In this document: positions 45,148 through 56,722 of the stretch, in pieces | How positions within the stretch are numbered: position 1 is the stretch's first letter | Layout: each line of letters starts with the position of its first letter | Assembly: GCA_025504975.1 (NCBI GenBank) | Contig: JANUWI010000005.1 | Span: 930,001-994,000 of the forward strand | Reading direction: 5' to 3' | Source of the DNA: Plenodomus lindquistii | Taxonomy: Eukaryota; Ascomycota; Dothideomycetes; Pleosporales; Leptosphaeriaceae | Length of the DNA stretch: 64,000 nt | The notes under the pieces: model-generated | Told to the model about the DNA's origin: nothing | Seen by the model: the letters and a program-made list of their open reading frames with translations, nothing else | Database searches by the model: none | Position numbers and translations under genes: made by a program

Positions 45148-46508
45148 ATGGCACTATCAACTTTCTTCCGCTCTCCCCCCTTAGTCTTCACCTCCTCCGT
45201 CCTCCTCCGCCTGGCATTCACCCTCTACGGCCTCTGGCAAGATGCCAACTCCCCCATGAAATACACAGACATTGACTACTACGTTTTCACCGATGCTTCG
45301 CGGTTCCTCTCCCGTGGCCAATCCCCTTATGCCCGGGACACTTACCGCTACACCCCCTTACTAGCCTGGCTCATCTACCCCACCGTGTGGTCAGGGAAAT
45401 TCTGGTTCTCGTTTGGAAAAGTACTGTTTGCGGTTGGTGATGTGGGGGCGGGGTGGATGATGTATCGTATTTTGAAGAGGTATAGGGGGATGGGGACGGA
45501 GAGGGCGTTGAAATTTGCGAGTATCTGGTTACTGAATCCGATGGTGGCGACGATTAGTACGAGAGGGAGTAGTGAGGGGTTGTTGGGGGTGTTTGTTACG
45601 GCACTGCTGTGGGCGGTGTTGGCGCGGAGAATTGCAGTCGCCGGGGTGCTGTTGGGGTTTGCGGTGCATTTCAAGATTTACCCATTCATCTACGCGGCGA
45701 GTATCGTGTGGTGGTTGGATGGAGCGGGAATTGAGAAGAAGTGGGCGGGGAAAGAAGAGGTGGAAATGTCGTTAATTGACCAGGTCAAAAGCTTCCTCAA
45801 TCCCCAAAGGATAATTCTGGCAATGTCGAGCTTGGTCACATTCGCTACTCTGAACCTTGCCATGTACGCGATGTATGGCTACCCTTTCCTGGATCACACG
45901 TACTTTTACCACCTCATCCGGATCGACCACCGACACAACTTTTCACCTTACAACACGCTGCTTTACCTCAAGTCCTCGCCAACTACTGGCGCCGGATCGA
46001 CCACTTCGTCATTGGGACTTGAGCGTCTGGCTTTTGTTCCACAGATCCTCCTCAGCGCTGTCTTCATCCCACTATGTTTGGCCAAGAAAGACTTACCAAG
46101 CACGATGCTTGCTCAAACCTTTGCATTCGTCACTTTCAACAAGGTCTGCACAAGTCAGGTAAGAGCCCATACATCATTCACAATTCCCAGTTCGATACTG
46201 TTACTAACACGGCCCAGTACTTCCTTTGGTACATGATGTTCCTACCATACTACCTCCCAGACTCCACCCTCTTGCGCTCTCCAAAAGTCGGCATTACGGC
46301 ACTAGTACTATGGATCCTGGGCCAAGTTGCATGGCTGCAACAAGGGTTTCAGCTCGAGTTCAACGGGCACTCTACATTCATGCCAGGCTTGTTCTTGTCG
46401 AGTGCTTTCTTCTTTCTGGTCAACGCTGGGATTCTCGGCATCATTATCGCTGACACGAAAGCAAAATCAGAGAGCAAAGTGAGTATAACATGGAAAAAGG
46501 GACAATAG
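45148..46508 (+). CDS. GPI14: GPI mannosyltransferase I (PIG-M/Gpi14)
   Basis: Exons 45148-46158 and 46218-46508 (59-bp intron) encode 433 aa, the normal length. The enzyme adds the first alpha-1,4-mannose to GlcN-acyl-PI on the ER lumenal side during GPI-anchor synthesis. Visible features are the lumenal acid motif YTDIDYYVFTDASRF (the family DxD), SPYARDTYRYTPLLAW, WLLNPMVATISTRGSSEG, HFKIYPFIY, LIRIDHRHNFSPYNTLLYL and FNKVCTSQ-YFLWYMMFLPYYLP, joined by the intron. Around eight to ten hydrophobic segments match a GT-C multi-pass membrane enzyme. It is 121 bp from, and convergent with, the ABC transporter gene, and divergent from TRAX. All key motifs are intact. Confidence 0.95.
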
Positions 46509-46629
46509 TAAGAGTACAAGACATGAAACATAGCTTTAGACATTCTAATTCAAATGGACTACATACAACAAACTGCACACGCAAAAACCACGGTTCGTCC
46601 GGAGACGAGAAGCAACAATAAACCAAGAC

Positions 46630-49600
46630 TCAAATCTCACCAACCTCCCCTCTTAACAACCGTCCAAAAGCCCCACCCTTCTTCCTCTTCAACTCCTTAT
46701 AACTCCCTTCCTCCACCACCCTGCCCTCATCCAACATAACAATATGCTCAGCAATTGCCATCATCTCCCTAGCATGGGTGATAATAATCACCGTCATCTT
46801 CCTATTGCCCCCTCCTTCCTCCCTCTCCCCCACAGCACCACCACCACCAGCGAACCCCCCCTCCCACGCCTTATCATCCCAATAACCACCACTCCTCTCC
46901 CTCCCGCCGATCTCCTTCTCCATCCCCGCCCCATAATCACCCCCCTGCCCCCTCACAAGCCTCAAAATCGTATCCCTAATGACCCCCGCACTCGCCCTAT
47001 CCAACGCACTAGTCGCCTCATCCAACACCAACACATCCGGCCTCCTCACCAACGCCCTCGCAATAGCAAGACGCTGTGCCTGGCCTCCACTCAGACTCGT
47101 GCCCCCATCCCCAACAAGCGTGTTGTACCCCTGCGGCAAGCTCTCGATGAATTCCGCTATACCTGCTGCTTCAGCCGCGGAGCGGATACTCTGCATACTG
47201 CTCAAAGCTGAGGAAGGGGATAGGCCGTAGGAAATGTTTGATGCGATAGTACCCGGGAAAAGGACGGGGGATTGTGATACAATGGCCATGTGGGAGCGGA
47301 GGGAGGTTGTGTTGATTGTGTTTATATTTTTGTTTGAGACGAGGAGGGATGGGGTGTGGGGTTCGAAGGCACGGGCGAGGGGGGAGAGGTTGTGCGAGTC
47401 TGGCTGGTATAGTTTTAGTAGGAGGGCTGCGATTGTGGATTTTCCGGAGCCGGAGGAGCCGACGATGGCGGTGCAGCTGCCGCGTGGGATGTTGAAGGAT
47501 ACGTTGCGCAGGACTTGGACGTCTGGTCGAGTGGGGTACGTGAAGGTGATGCTGCGGAAGGATATGTCGCCTACGGAGCTTATTTTCGTGGTGCCGGTCA
47601 GTTCATGGGATGTGGTAGGGAGGCGGGCGAGGCGGAGGAGACGCGAGCCGGCGTCGCGGGACATGTTGATTTGGGACATGTAGTGGGCCATGAAGTTGAC
47701 GTGGTTGACGCTGAGCATGAGGACGAGGAAGGTTTCCATGATGTGCTTGACGGCGTATTCGTTCCTGCTGATGAGTAGTCCGCCATACCAGAAGAGCAGT
47801 ATAGCGACGAAGATGACACCCGCGAAATTGAGGCCAAAGATGGAGCCAGAGTAGATGGCGCGCTTGATACCGACGTTGATCGCGTCCTTTGTCGCATCTC
47901 GGTACTTCTTGCGGAAATGCGGTTCCAGAACTAGACAACGCACTGTGCGGATATTCACAAATGTTTCGTGCAACACCGCACCAACCCGTTCATCCGCGTC
48001 GGAGGCAAAACGCTCCCAGCGGCTTGAAACTGCGTTATAACCCTGTGTCAGGGAAAACATGATCGGTGCCGTGGCCAGCGCTACAAGTGCAAGTTTCCAA
48101 CTCGTGACTAGACTCCAGATAATCGAGATGGCAACCATGACCAGGATGACTGCAATGATGCACGCGAACCGCCCCGGTAGATTCCGCGCTTCTTCGGCAT
48201 AGTGGTCGAGCGTCTCTGCGATGCGCGAGATGCTGTTTTCTTCCTTGTCGAAGAATTCCCGGGGTTGGAGGAGAATGCGTTTCATGGCTTCGGTTTTGAG
48301 CGCGAGCGCCCAGGACTGCGCGACCGTGTCGGAAAGGAAGAAGAGCAGGTAGTTCGAGAGACCGTCGACGATGGCAATGGCGAGGATCACGAGGGCCCAT
48401 TTTAGAGCAACGCTTGTGGTATTGCCGGGCTCGTAGAAAGTGGCAAGGAGCTGAGCGAATACCCAGGAGAAGATGGGGACGCAGGCAGCGTGGATGAGCG
48501 CGCAGATGAAGGCGCAGAAGAGCCGGATCCGGGACGGCCAGGTTAAAGTCGGCCAGACGGATTTGAATAACTCCATTATGGACAGGGAAGGGGCTGATAT
48601 GGTTGGATCGTCAGAGGTGGCTTTACGACGGGCGAGGTGGCTTCTGAGAAGCTTTCTTGGGTTTCGAGAGAGTCGTCGTTCAGGGGGGGTGCCGATGTGC
48701 ACAGATTGAGTGTTGTAGATGGTGAGTGGACGGGGATATGCGCCGTAGTGGGATGCAGGGCGGGATGTTATTACTGAGCTGCGTCGTGAGATTATGTCGC
48801 TCGTAGCTGTGAGTGGGCGGGTGAGTGAAGCTCGTCGCATCGCATATGGATCTTGAGAAGCCACAGAGCTCGGGCGTGAGTCGCGTCGCCTCGATAGGAA
48901 GCCTCCAGGAGCAGATGCCGGCATACTAGGAGGAGGGCTGAGGCTGTTCGGAAATGGTACCGTCGCATCGTGGGTCGAAGAATGGTTGTTCTGTGTCGGA
49001 TCAATGTACGTGACCCTTTTCTCTAGCCCAGTCGTTGCGTTTTCGATGTGCGAGTCTCGATTCATTCCGAAGAAAGGCTGCAAGAGCGACTCGCCGAAGA
49101 GCACAGCAGACATTGGTCGACGCTTTGGCAGTGGGGGTTCCAAGGTCCAGGAGTCTGTGTAGAGCCCCATGATTTCGTCCTCATAATCCTCATCTTCTGT
49201 GCCATTGCCTCCTTCAACTTCCTCGTCTTCATCGGGCTCATCGTGAGTCTCTAAGAAGGATTGGAAAGCACCCGGACGGGATTCGAGGTCTTTGCGATAG
49301 CCTTCCTGGATGACTTGCGCGCTATCCATCAAGTAGAGAAAGTCGTTAGACTGGATTTGAGTAATATCATGAGTGATGACAATTGTAGTCTTTCCTTTGC
49401 GCCATTCTCGTATGGCCTGGAGGATAGATGCCCTAGTCACGTAGTCGAGAGCACTGGTCGACTCATCTAGGATGAGTACAGGGGCGTCATGTACTTTGGC
49501 GCGAGCCAAAGCCATCCTTTGTTTTTGGCCACCGCTCATTGCACCCCCCTTCGCACCAAGATGTGTATTGAGTCCTTCGGGAAGAGCTTGAACGACAGGG

Positions 49601-51191
49601 TCTAACATGGCGAATTTTATGGCCTCTTGAATCTCCTGCAGAGTGACTGAACCACCCAGCTTACTCATCGCTATATTGGCACGAATGGAGTCATTGAATA
49701 GCACACTGTGTTGTTCGACGAGTGTGACATTCTCCCGAAGCCAGTGGATATCGAGAGCGTCAAGCTTGAGACCATCAAGAAAGATGTCGCCCGAGCAGGG
49801 TCGGTAAAATCGAGCCAGAAGCTGGCCAAGCGTACTTTTGCCTGAACCGCTTTTGCCGATGACAAAAGTAGTCTCTCCGGCCGGAAAGAAAAGGGAAATG
49901 TCGCGTGTAGCAATCTCCTCTGTTCGGGTGGGATACGAGAAGGTCACCTAGCTTATCAGCTCAAACCTCCAGGTGTTCCCCGGGGCAACTTACATGTCGG
50001 AATTCAACGTCGCCTAGGCAATTTTCTGGTTTCAGTTGACCCTGTGACTCTTGCCGCTGATTTCCCGCAGAGATCTGCTCCATGAGCAGCCGCAGATGTG
50101 CACCTGCGATCCTGCCTTTCTGCATAACGATGAGTTGCGGCAGAAAATTTGTGATGCCCTCGATTGCCATCAAAGCCGCCCAGAATGCTGTAAGGACCTT
50201 CGCCGGAGTCAAATCGCCCTTTTGTACCAGGCGACTGCCATACCAGAAGCCTTGTACAAATACACTGAGGGTGAAGAATTGCATGATTCCAATCTGTATC
50301 GACCGGTAGTTCGCCACACGTTTGTATAGTCCGGCTGCAAGCGATGCCATGTCTGTGAAAATTTTGAGCTCATATACTTCACCATTGAGGCATTTGACCG
50401 TTTCTATACTTTGTATCGCGTTTGTCAGATACTTGAGTGTTTGCTGTAGCTGAACTGCTTGTGTATGTACTCGGACCGCAAGTTGATTTCCGACAAATGC
50501 TTGGATGAAGTAGACGATCGGTATGGTACACATGATGACGAGTGTAAGGCTCCAAGAGTAGTAGAAGGCGACGCCTAGAGCTGCAACGCTCTGGACGAAG
50601 CATTGGATCCCTTCACCAAAAGGTGCCGATACCGATAACTGGAGGCTGCGAATGTGCCTGGAAGACGCTGTTAGTCCGTTTACATCCCATTCTTGATCCC
50701 CGCAATACACACATTTGAATGGCGGGAAGGAACGCTGACACACCGGCCTCTCTGGTGTCGTACCAAGCCATATCCTTGTCTATGAGCGCCTCGAATATCT
50801 TGTTGCGAGCACTTCTAGCCTGCGTCTCACCGAAAGTGAGGAAAGCGAAGAAGTAGAAACTGTTGCTGATCCAGTTGAGCGTAGCGAGACCCGTAATGAC
50901 GATGCAGTATTTGCTGATGCTGCCCATCATCTCGCTACTACTGATCTGACCAGCGCCATACTCTGTGTATTTCCCAAAAATGAGGCCGTACACAATTGCA
51001 AAGGCGGGCATCGTGACCGCCGCGAGGACCGCGCACAATACAGCCCCAGCCAGCATCGGCACCTGTTTCCGGTTGGTGAAGGTGAACAGGGCCTTCCAGC
51101 CCACTCTTAGGACATAATCAGACTGCTCGTCTACATTGTTCGATTGCTTTTCGGACTCATCCGTGCCATTGGAGGAGGGACTGTTGGCCAT
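46630..51191 (-). CDS. ABCB full transporter (MDR / Ste6-like)
   Basis: Exons 51191-50713, 50657-49994 and 49947-46630 encode 1,486 aa in the order TMD1-NBD1-TMD2-NBD2. The introns (55 and 46 bp) rejoin IQM-HIRSLQLSVSAPFGEG and EFRH-VTFSYPTRTEE. NBD1 has Walker A GKSGSGKST (~411-419), signature MSGGQKQR and Walker B VLILDESTSALD. NBD2 has GSSGSGKST (~1208), LSGGQAQR (~1338) and VLVLDEATSALD; both ATP sites look competent. A ~200-residue charged linker follows NBD1, and Gly-rich inserts lie late in NBD2 between the D-loop and the H-loop. The closest architecture I know is the fungal a-factor exporter Ste6 and related multidrug pumps, so the substrate may be a lipopeptide pheromone or a drug; sequence alone does not decide. 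Plasma membrane or vesicle location is expected. Confidence 0.92.
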
Positions 51192-51782
51192 GTTGTTCGC
51201 TAGCAAAGAGCATGGGGTCAAGGAAAGGAAGGGTGCTTAGAGAGTGACAGGACAGAATGGAAAACATGACAGGTGAAAGTGAGTATTTTCCAAGATGGGT
51301 GCTAGCCCCGTTTGCCATGTGGACGCAACAACGTACGTCGAGGGATCGATTGTTTTCGCTTACTTTGTCTGAGCTTGATATTGTTCTCGGCGACCAATGA
51401 AGATCTCTGCAAGACAACCGGTTTTCTTTCGCACCTACAACAAATACTTTGATTTGATGTTCACACTACTTAGCACGTATTTAAAGAAGTTGAAAGGCGA
51501 TGCTGTACACGACCGGGGCGCCCTTGGTTCTGCAATCGCGATATCTTGCCTGCTGGTATAGAGCGACTCCGTGTTCAAATGCTCTTCTCACTGTTGGTAC
51601 ATGGTCCGGGGAAATTATTAGGTTGCAAGCTTCTGTCGTGGATTTACGTGTTTTACCACGGCGGCGGTGCGCGGTGTGCCAGAATCGCAGAGCACCAACG
51701 CGCAACGATAACGTAAGTTCGAGTGCCACGTCTTCGGTGGCGGCCCATCAAGGGTATCGTAGCTGGATTCCTATTGTCATGT
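51192..51782. other. Intergenic, ABC transporter promoter side
   Basis: 591 bp between the ABC transporter start and the PBDC1 stop codon (both minus strand). Short open frames only. No motif was recognised. Confidence 0.45.
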
Positions 51783-52405
51783 CTATTTGCCTCCTGCTTG
51801 AGCTTTCTCGTAGATCCAGTCGTTCAAGCCCTCGCGGTTGCTACTTTTGTCAGCGTCATACGTTTCCCACAGGCGCGTGCTGGCTGGCTTACCGGGCGAT
51901 TTCGATGGCATAAAACTGCATGCGTACCGCAAATATCGTGCCCTCCTGGGTGTACTCGGTCTTGGGGCTGGCGCGGACCATTGCGCCAAAGTTGTAGTCC
52001 TCGACCTTTTTCTCGTACTCGTTGATGAAGTTGCGCCATCGCTCCTTGCCCGTCTTGCTCTTCATCTCGTCCTCGTTGAGTGTGGCCGACGCATCGAATT
52101 CGGGAAAGTCCTTTTTGAGGTGTGCGTAGATTTCGTCGTCGAATTTGGTGAGACGAAGTGTGGAGCCGCGGATCTTCTCGAGGATGTTCCAGTACGTCTC
52201 CATGTGCTGAACGACTTGTGTGCACGGATTAGCTAGGAGGGTCGCCGATGCTCCGGTCGTCGCATACCTTTGACAGCGAACTGTTTCTCGATCTTGTCAT
52301 CCTGTCAGCATAGGAGTTTGCGCAAGTTTGCAGAGTGTAGCATACATCCTCGAAGTTCTCCGTCTCCTCAGGGTTGATCTGCCCTACGGGTCCTGCGAGC
52401 GACAT
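51783..52405 (-). CDS. PBDC1 family protein (eEF1A chaperone family)
   Basis: Four exons (52405-52346, 52301-52268, 52214-51893, 51840-51783) encode 157 aa. The 34-nt second exon and the 58-nt last exon are needed to rebuild the family sequence: DDKIEKQFAVKVVQHMETYW, ILEKIRGSTLRLTKFDDEIY, DFPEFDA, DEDEMKSKTGKERWR, VEDYNFGAMVR, AVRMQFYAIEIARNREGLND. Without the last intron the protein would stop at EIAR. The yeast relative YPL225W (Chp1) helps newly made elongation factor eEF1A fold; the older label 'polysaccharide biosynthesis' is misleading. It is a small cytosolic protein with no signal or membrane segment. It is divergent with the WDR6-like gene across 254 bp. Confidence 0.93.
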
Positions 52406-52659
52406 CTTGTGGATCCTGTTGGAGGATGCAGGTTATGGCGGTAGACAATGAGGCTTGGAAGTTTCGCTGATAAATGGCGACAGTAAACAGGGCGTGTAGA
52501 ATTGATGCGGAGTGCAGAGCAAGAGTCGCATTCGATATAAATTTCGCGGAGGTGCGTCATGACCGCCCCACCACCCTCCAGCCACAACGCGGGGCTGACT
52601 GAAGACCGCAAATGTTCCATCACAAACTCCAATCTTCCACGAGACGTTCTTACCCGCCA
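52406..52659. promoter_or_regulatory. Divergent promoter, PBDC1 / WDR6
   Basis: 254 bp between opposite start codons. If the upstream in-frame ATG at 52612 is the true WDR6 start, the shared region shrinks to 206 bp. Direct motif evidence is weak. Confidence 0.5.
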
Positions 52660-55600
52660 ATGTCAGTCGCTCTCAATGTGAGTGTGTGCTGCTCGTTCCA
52701 TGAGACTTGACTGATGAAGACAAGCATGAATGCACTCGTGTTCCGGTAACGGCAGTGGCCTCCTGTGGCGCACTTTTGCTCGCTGCAGAGGGCCCCTTTC
52801 TCCGATTCTATCGTGCCAGCGACGCTCGCCTCATCTCGTCACATCGCGTTTTCAAAGCACAGGCTGTCCACGGAATTGCCGTCTACTCTGAGCAGCATAA
52901 TCATGTGACCAAGCTTGTGATCTGGGGAGGCCGATATGTGCGTGCACTTGAAGTGAGCTGTTCCTTACATCAACCTGAACCTGAGCTCTTCAATATATCT
53001 CAATCGAATGTTGCTACCGCTCCAGACTGGATCTTCGACCTTGCCCCGCGTCCAACCATTCTCAACGAACGCAGCTATCATCGTGGCACTTGTGCCGCTG
53101 TCACAGCACATAACGCCTTACTACAGGTCTCAATAGAGCGTAAGAATGCAGACAGGACTTCAGGTCAGAGGTGAGTCCCTCTCCAAGTCAGAATCTGGGT
53201 GATGCCATTTTAGTTGACTGACATACATTGAAAGTGACATCGTCGTCGATATTTCGGAGCTGACAACCAGCACACGATCCATCCTTTACTCGGCTCATTT
53301 GTTTTGGGACTCTCCAACCATACTTCTCGTTGTCGCTGGAACCGCTTTCGGTGAGATTATGTACTGGTCCTGGACTCAGAGTGACAGTAGTGCTCCAGTG
53401 TCAAGAACACATCGCATATTCACCGGTCATGAGGGCTCCATATTCGGTGTTAGGATCTCCAAGGAACTGCCATCTAGGTGCTGCCAACGACTGAGGCGAG
53501 TTATTGCAAGCTGCAGCGACGATCGCACAATACGTCTATGGGACGTTTCAGACGTCAACCCTTTGGAGAAAACTGCGAAAGACAGTGACGAAACATCGGA
53601 AGCGTTGAGGACACGGCATACGGGATTCAGTAACGAATCGTTTGACGCAGCTCCTTCCACCAGCTCAGATTGTCTAGCCATCGGCTGGGGCCATACCTCC
53701 CGTGTCTGGACAGTCAGCTTTCTCGAGGAATCACCGTGTAACGGATCACTTTTTCTCAAATCTGCTGGAGAAGATGCTACCACACGAATCTGGGAACTGC
53801 TGCCATCCAACTCTGACAATGAGAAGACAACTTACAACATGTCGCAGCTGGATTGTGCCGCAAACCATAGCGGGAAGAATCTTTGGGCTACCGACATATT
53901 CCAAGATCCAAAAGCAGTGCAGTACACAATCTGTGGAGGTGCCGACAGCAAGATCACAGCATCTCCGCTGCCCCAAAGCGCGCAGACGACAAAATCTCAC
54001 ACACGGCCTGCGCTTGCTGAATACACGATCGAAGACGTTATGACCTTAGCGAACCCTACTTCGGTACAGGCAGCAGTCACAACGACGCAAGAAACCCACA
54101 GGTCTTCTAAAAAGGCTGAGTTTTTCAGAAGCTATTGTTTCATCGACGCTGACACATTCCTGGTAACAAAAAATTCTGGCCAAGTGCTTCTGGCTTCTTT
54201 GCATGCAAGAACGAGAGCTAGTGGTGCGGGGCTTCTTGCAGCATCGACCCTTATCGCCACACTCGATGATCTGGCTGGTTACTCCGTCTGTACCAGTGGG
54301 TCAGTTCCCGGGATTGCCTTCATTGCTGGGGCCAAGGGTAGCATCTATGCATATCACAAAGGTACATCTGACCTAGCAAAGATCTACGGCGCAACGGGCA
54401 AAATTGGCGATATGATTACCGCAGATATCTCGGAAACAACTGAAAGGACAAGGTTATCATTACTGGTCACTGTTGTAGGTCAGGACGAGGCGCGACTTCT
54501 AGCCGTGGACACCAAGTCAGAAACCCCGGTTTCTCTGGATCTTGCGCTGCCTATAGACAAGTCCAAGACTGGCTCGCTCATTACAAGCATGACTTATGTG
54601 ATCGTATCGAGGACGGGTTTCGCTATCCTTGGATTTCGACGCGGCTCCATAGCGATTTACAAAATGGACGACGAGAATCAAGAATCAGGGCGAGCTACCT
54701 TACAACATGTCATCAACCATGTACATGTAGACGAGACAGTTACTTGTCTAAAATGGGCTCCCTCTCCGTCCAATCCTTCGCTCGGTCATCTCATCTCTGT
54801 AGGTCGAGACGGACGGCTTATCATACATCACCTCGACTTGTTGGGCAATTCATTCGAGCTTGTCAGCCGCTTGTTGATGCCGATCGGTCCGAACATCGAA
54901 GGTGTTTACTTCAATGAGGACCATTTGATGATCCATGGGTTTTCAAACAAGAAATGGGTCCTCTATGATGCTACTGCCGAAGAAGAGGTCATGGGCGTGG
55001 AGACTGGTGGTGCGCATCGCAGCTGGGCCTATCAGCCCTATCCCACTACTGAAGGAGGGACGCTTGTTTGGACACGAGCTTCCAGCATGCACATATTCAG
55101 CCAGGTAGGGTCCAGTCACAGTGTGATTCGCTCTGGGGGGCACGGGCGAGAGGTCAAAGCCGTAGCAGTCTCGCCAAAACACGATGGCCGGTCAGATGGA
55201 CGTCTCATCGCCACTGGTGCGGAAGACACAGACATCAAAATATTCAGATACATCAATGGGGACTTGACCTGCATCAAGACACTGCGAAAGCATACTACGG
55301 GTATCCAGCACTTGCAGTGGTCCCATGACGGCAAGTATCTATTCAGTAGTGGTGGATGCGAAGAGTGTAAGTTGGCGTTCGAAACTCAATATCAGGTTGG
55401 AGTCAAAATGTGACTACTAACGATGATGCTAGTCTTTATTTGGCGAGTGCGCGACTTACCCTCGAGCTTGGGTGTTGGCATTGTCTGCGAGCATGTGTAT
55501 GTTCCCGAGAGTGAGTATGCTGATTTGAGGATCATGTCGTTCGACGTTGTAGGCCGCGGACTTACTTATAACATCGCCATGGTTTTCTCTGATTCCAGCA

Positions 55601-56362
55601 TCAAGGTACTTCTAATGCCCGAATCCTTTTGTATGTGCCAATACTGATGACGTGCAGGTGTACTCGTTCAGTCCCATATCAAAGGAAGGTCTAGTCCCAC
55701 TGGCTCGAGGCATATACTTCACATCCTGCCTGACCCAATGCACTTTCCTACCGACCCATAGTCTACTCACGGTCAGCACGGACGGTCATGCTGTCATTTG
55801 GCCATTACAATTCGACAGCCCACCGGGACAGGCGAGTACGCTCAGTTGGAAACATCCAACACGAATCCATCAGAACGCCTCCAAAACCATGGCGACCTGT
55901 GAACTCGACGAGTTCACAATGCTTATTGTTTCTGGTGGCGACGATGGCGGTCTTGCCTTCATGACTATTTCTTATCTGCAGGAGTCTGGCGGCGCGCCCT
56001 TTGCGTCTCCTCCTGTACTTGTGAGTCGCGCACATGGCTCTGCCGTTACATCTTGCGCAATCATGACGCATCTTGTCACGGGACGGGTGTTTGTCCTGAC
56101 TTCTGGCAACGATGAGTGGGTGAGGCTGTGGGAGGTGAAGCTTCTCGCGGGTGATAAAGAATCGAACGGCGGAAAGGTGTCGGATCACATGTATCAGCTG
56201 GACGTCAGTCGACTTGAAAAGGTCAAGACTAATGTTGCAGATGTCTCTAGCATGGCTGTCTTGGACACAGTGGACGAAAGCGCAAAAGTCTTGCTTTGTG
56301 GGGTTGGGATGGAAGTTATACGCTTGGATTGGGAGGTGAAAAGTACGTGTGATAGTAGATGA
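52660..56362 (+). CDS. RTT10: WDR6/Rtt10-like WD-repeat protein (tRNA modification partner)
   Basis: Five exons (52660-52677, 52725-53170, 53235-55366, 55433-55605, 55658-56362) encode 1,157 aa. Exon 1 is 18 nt (MSVALN). WD-repeat signatures are spread over the whole length: FTGHEGSIFGVRIS, RRVIASCSDDRTIRLWDVSD, LAIGWGHTSRVWTVSF, LKSAGEDATTRIWEL, GGHGREVKAVAVSP, LIATGAEDTDIKIF, HLQWSHDGKYLFSSGGCEEF and FIWRVR. The SSGGCEEFFIWRV stretch crosses an intron and is typical of WDR6/Rtt10. In yeast Rtt10 works with the 2'-O-methyltransferase Trm7 on the tRNA anticodon loop; it is also linked to endosomal recycling. The tail (GVGMEVIRLDWEV) matches the family end. Start uncertain: ATG 52612 is in frame upstream. 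Confidence 0.9.
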
Positions 56363-56722
56363 TCTATGTACGCAGAGTATGCCCATACTTGGTGTGCTTG
56401 TCCACAATCTCGACACGTATCCTATCAAGTCTCAAGTAATCGCAGAGCACGTACACCAACAACATGGTTGGACGTCCAAAAGGCCCCAGATCTGAATCGT
56501 CTGTGCATTGCCAAGCGACAAGGCCTGGTGACAGATGTCTGTAGCGCGGATCACCTGATTTTACAGGTGGTGTTGTCTAGGCAACGGTTTTCGCTTACGG
56601 CTCCGCGCGCTTTGACAACAAAGGCAAGCACGTCCACACAGTCGCCCATCTTCCGACCACACCCACGATTGCGATCGCAACACTACCACATACACCCAGA
56701 GACGCGATCAATCACACACATC
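56363..56722 (+). other. Intergenic / 5' leader of the BRCT gene
   Basis: 360 bp. The downstream frame stays open back through this stretch, but it shows no protein-like composition, whereas a good start context exists at 56723. It is therefore treated as promoter and leader. Confidence 0.55.

Noticed and set aside
56366..56722. 119-codon N-terminal extension of the BRCT protein
   Set aside because: Composition differs from the rest of the protein, it begins directly after the WDR6 stop, and a well-placed ATG exists at 56723.
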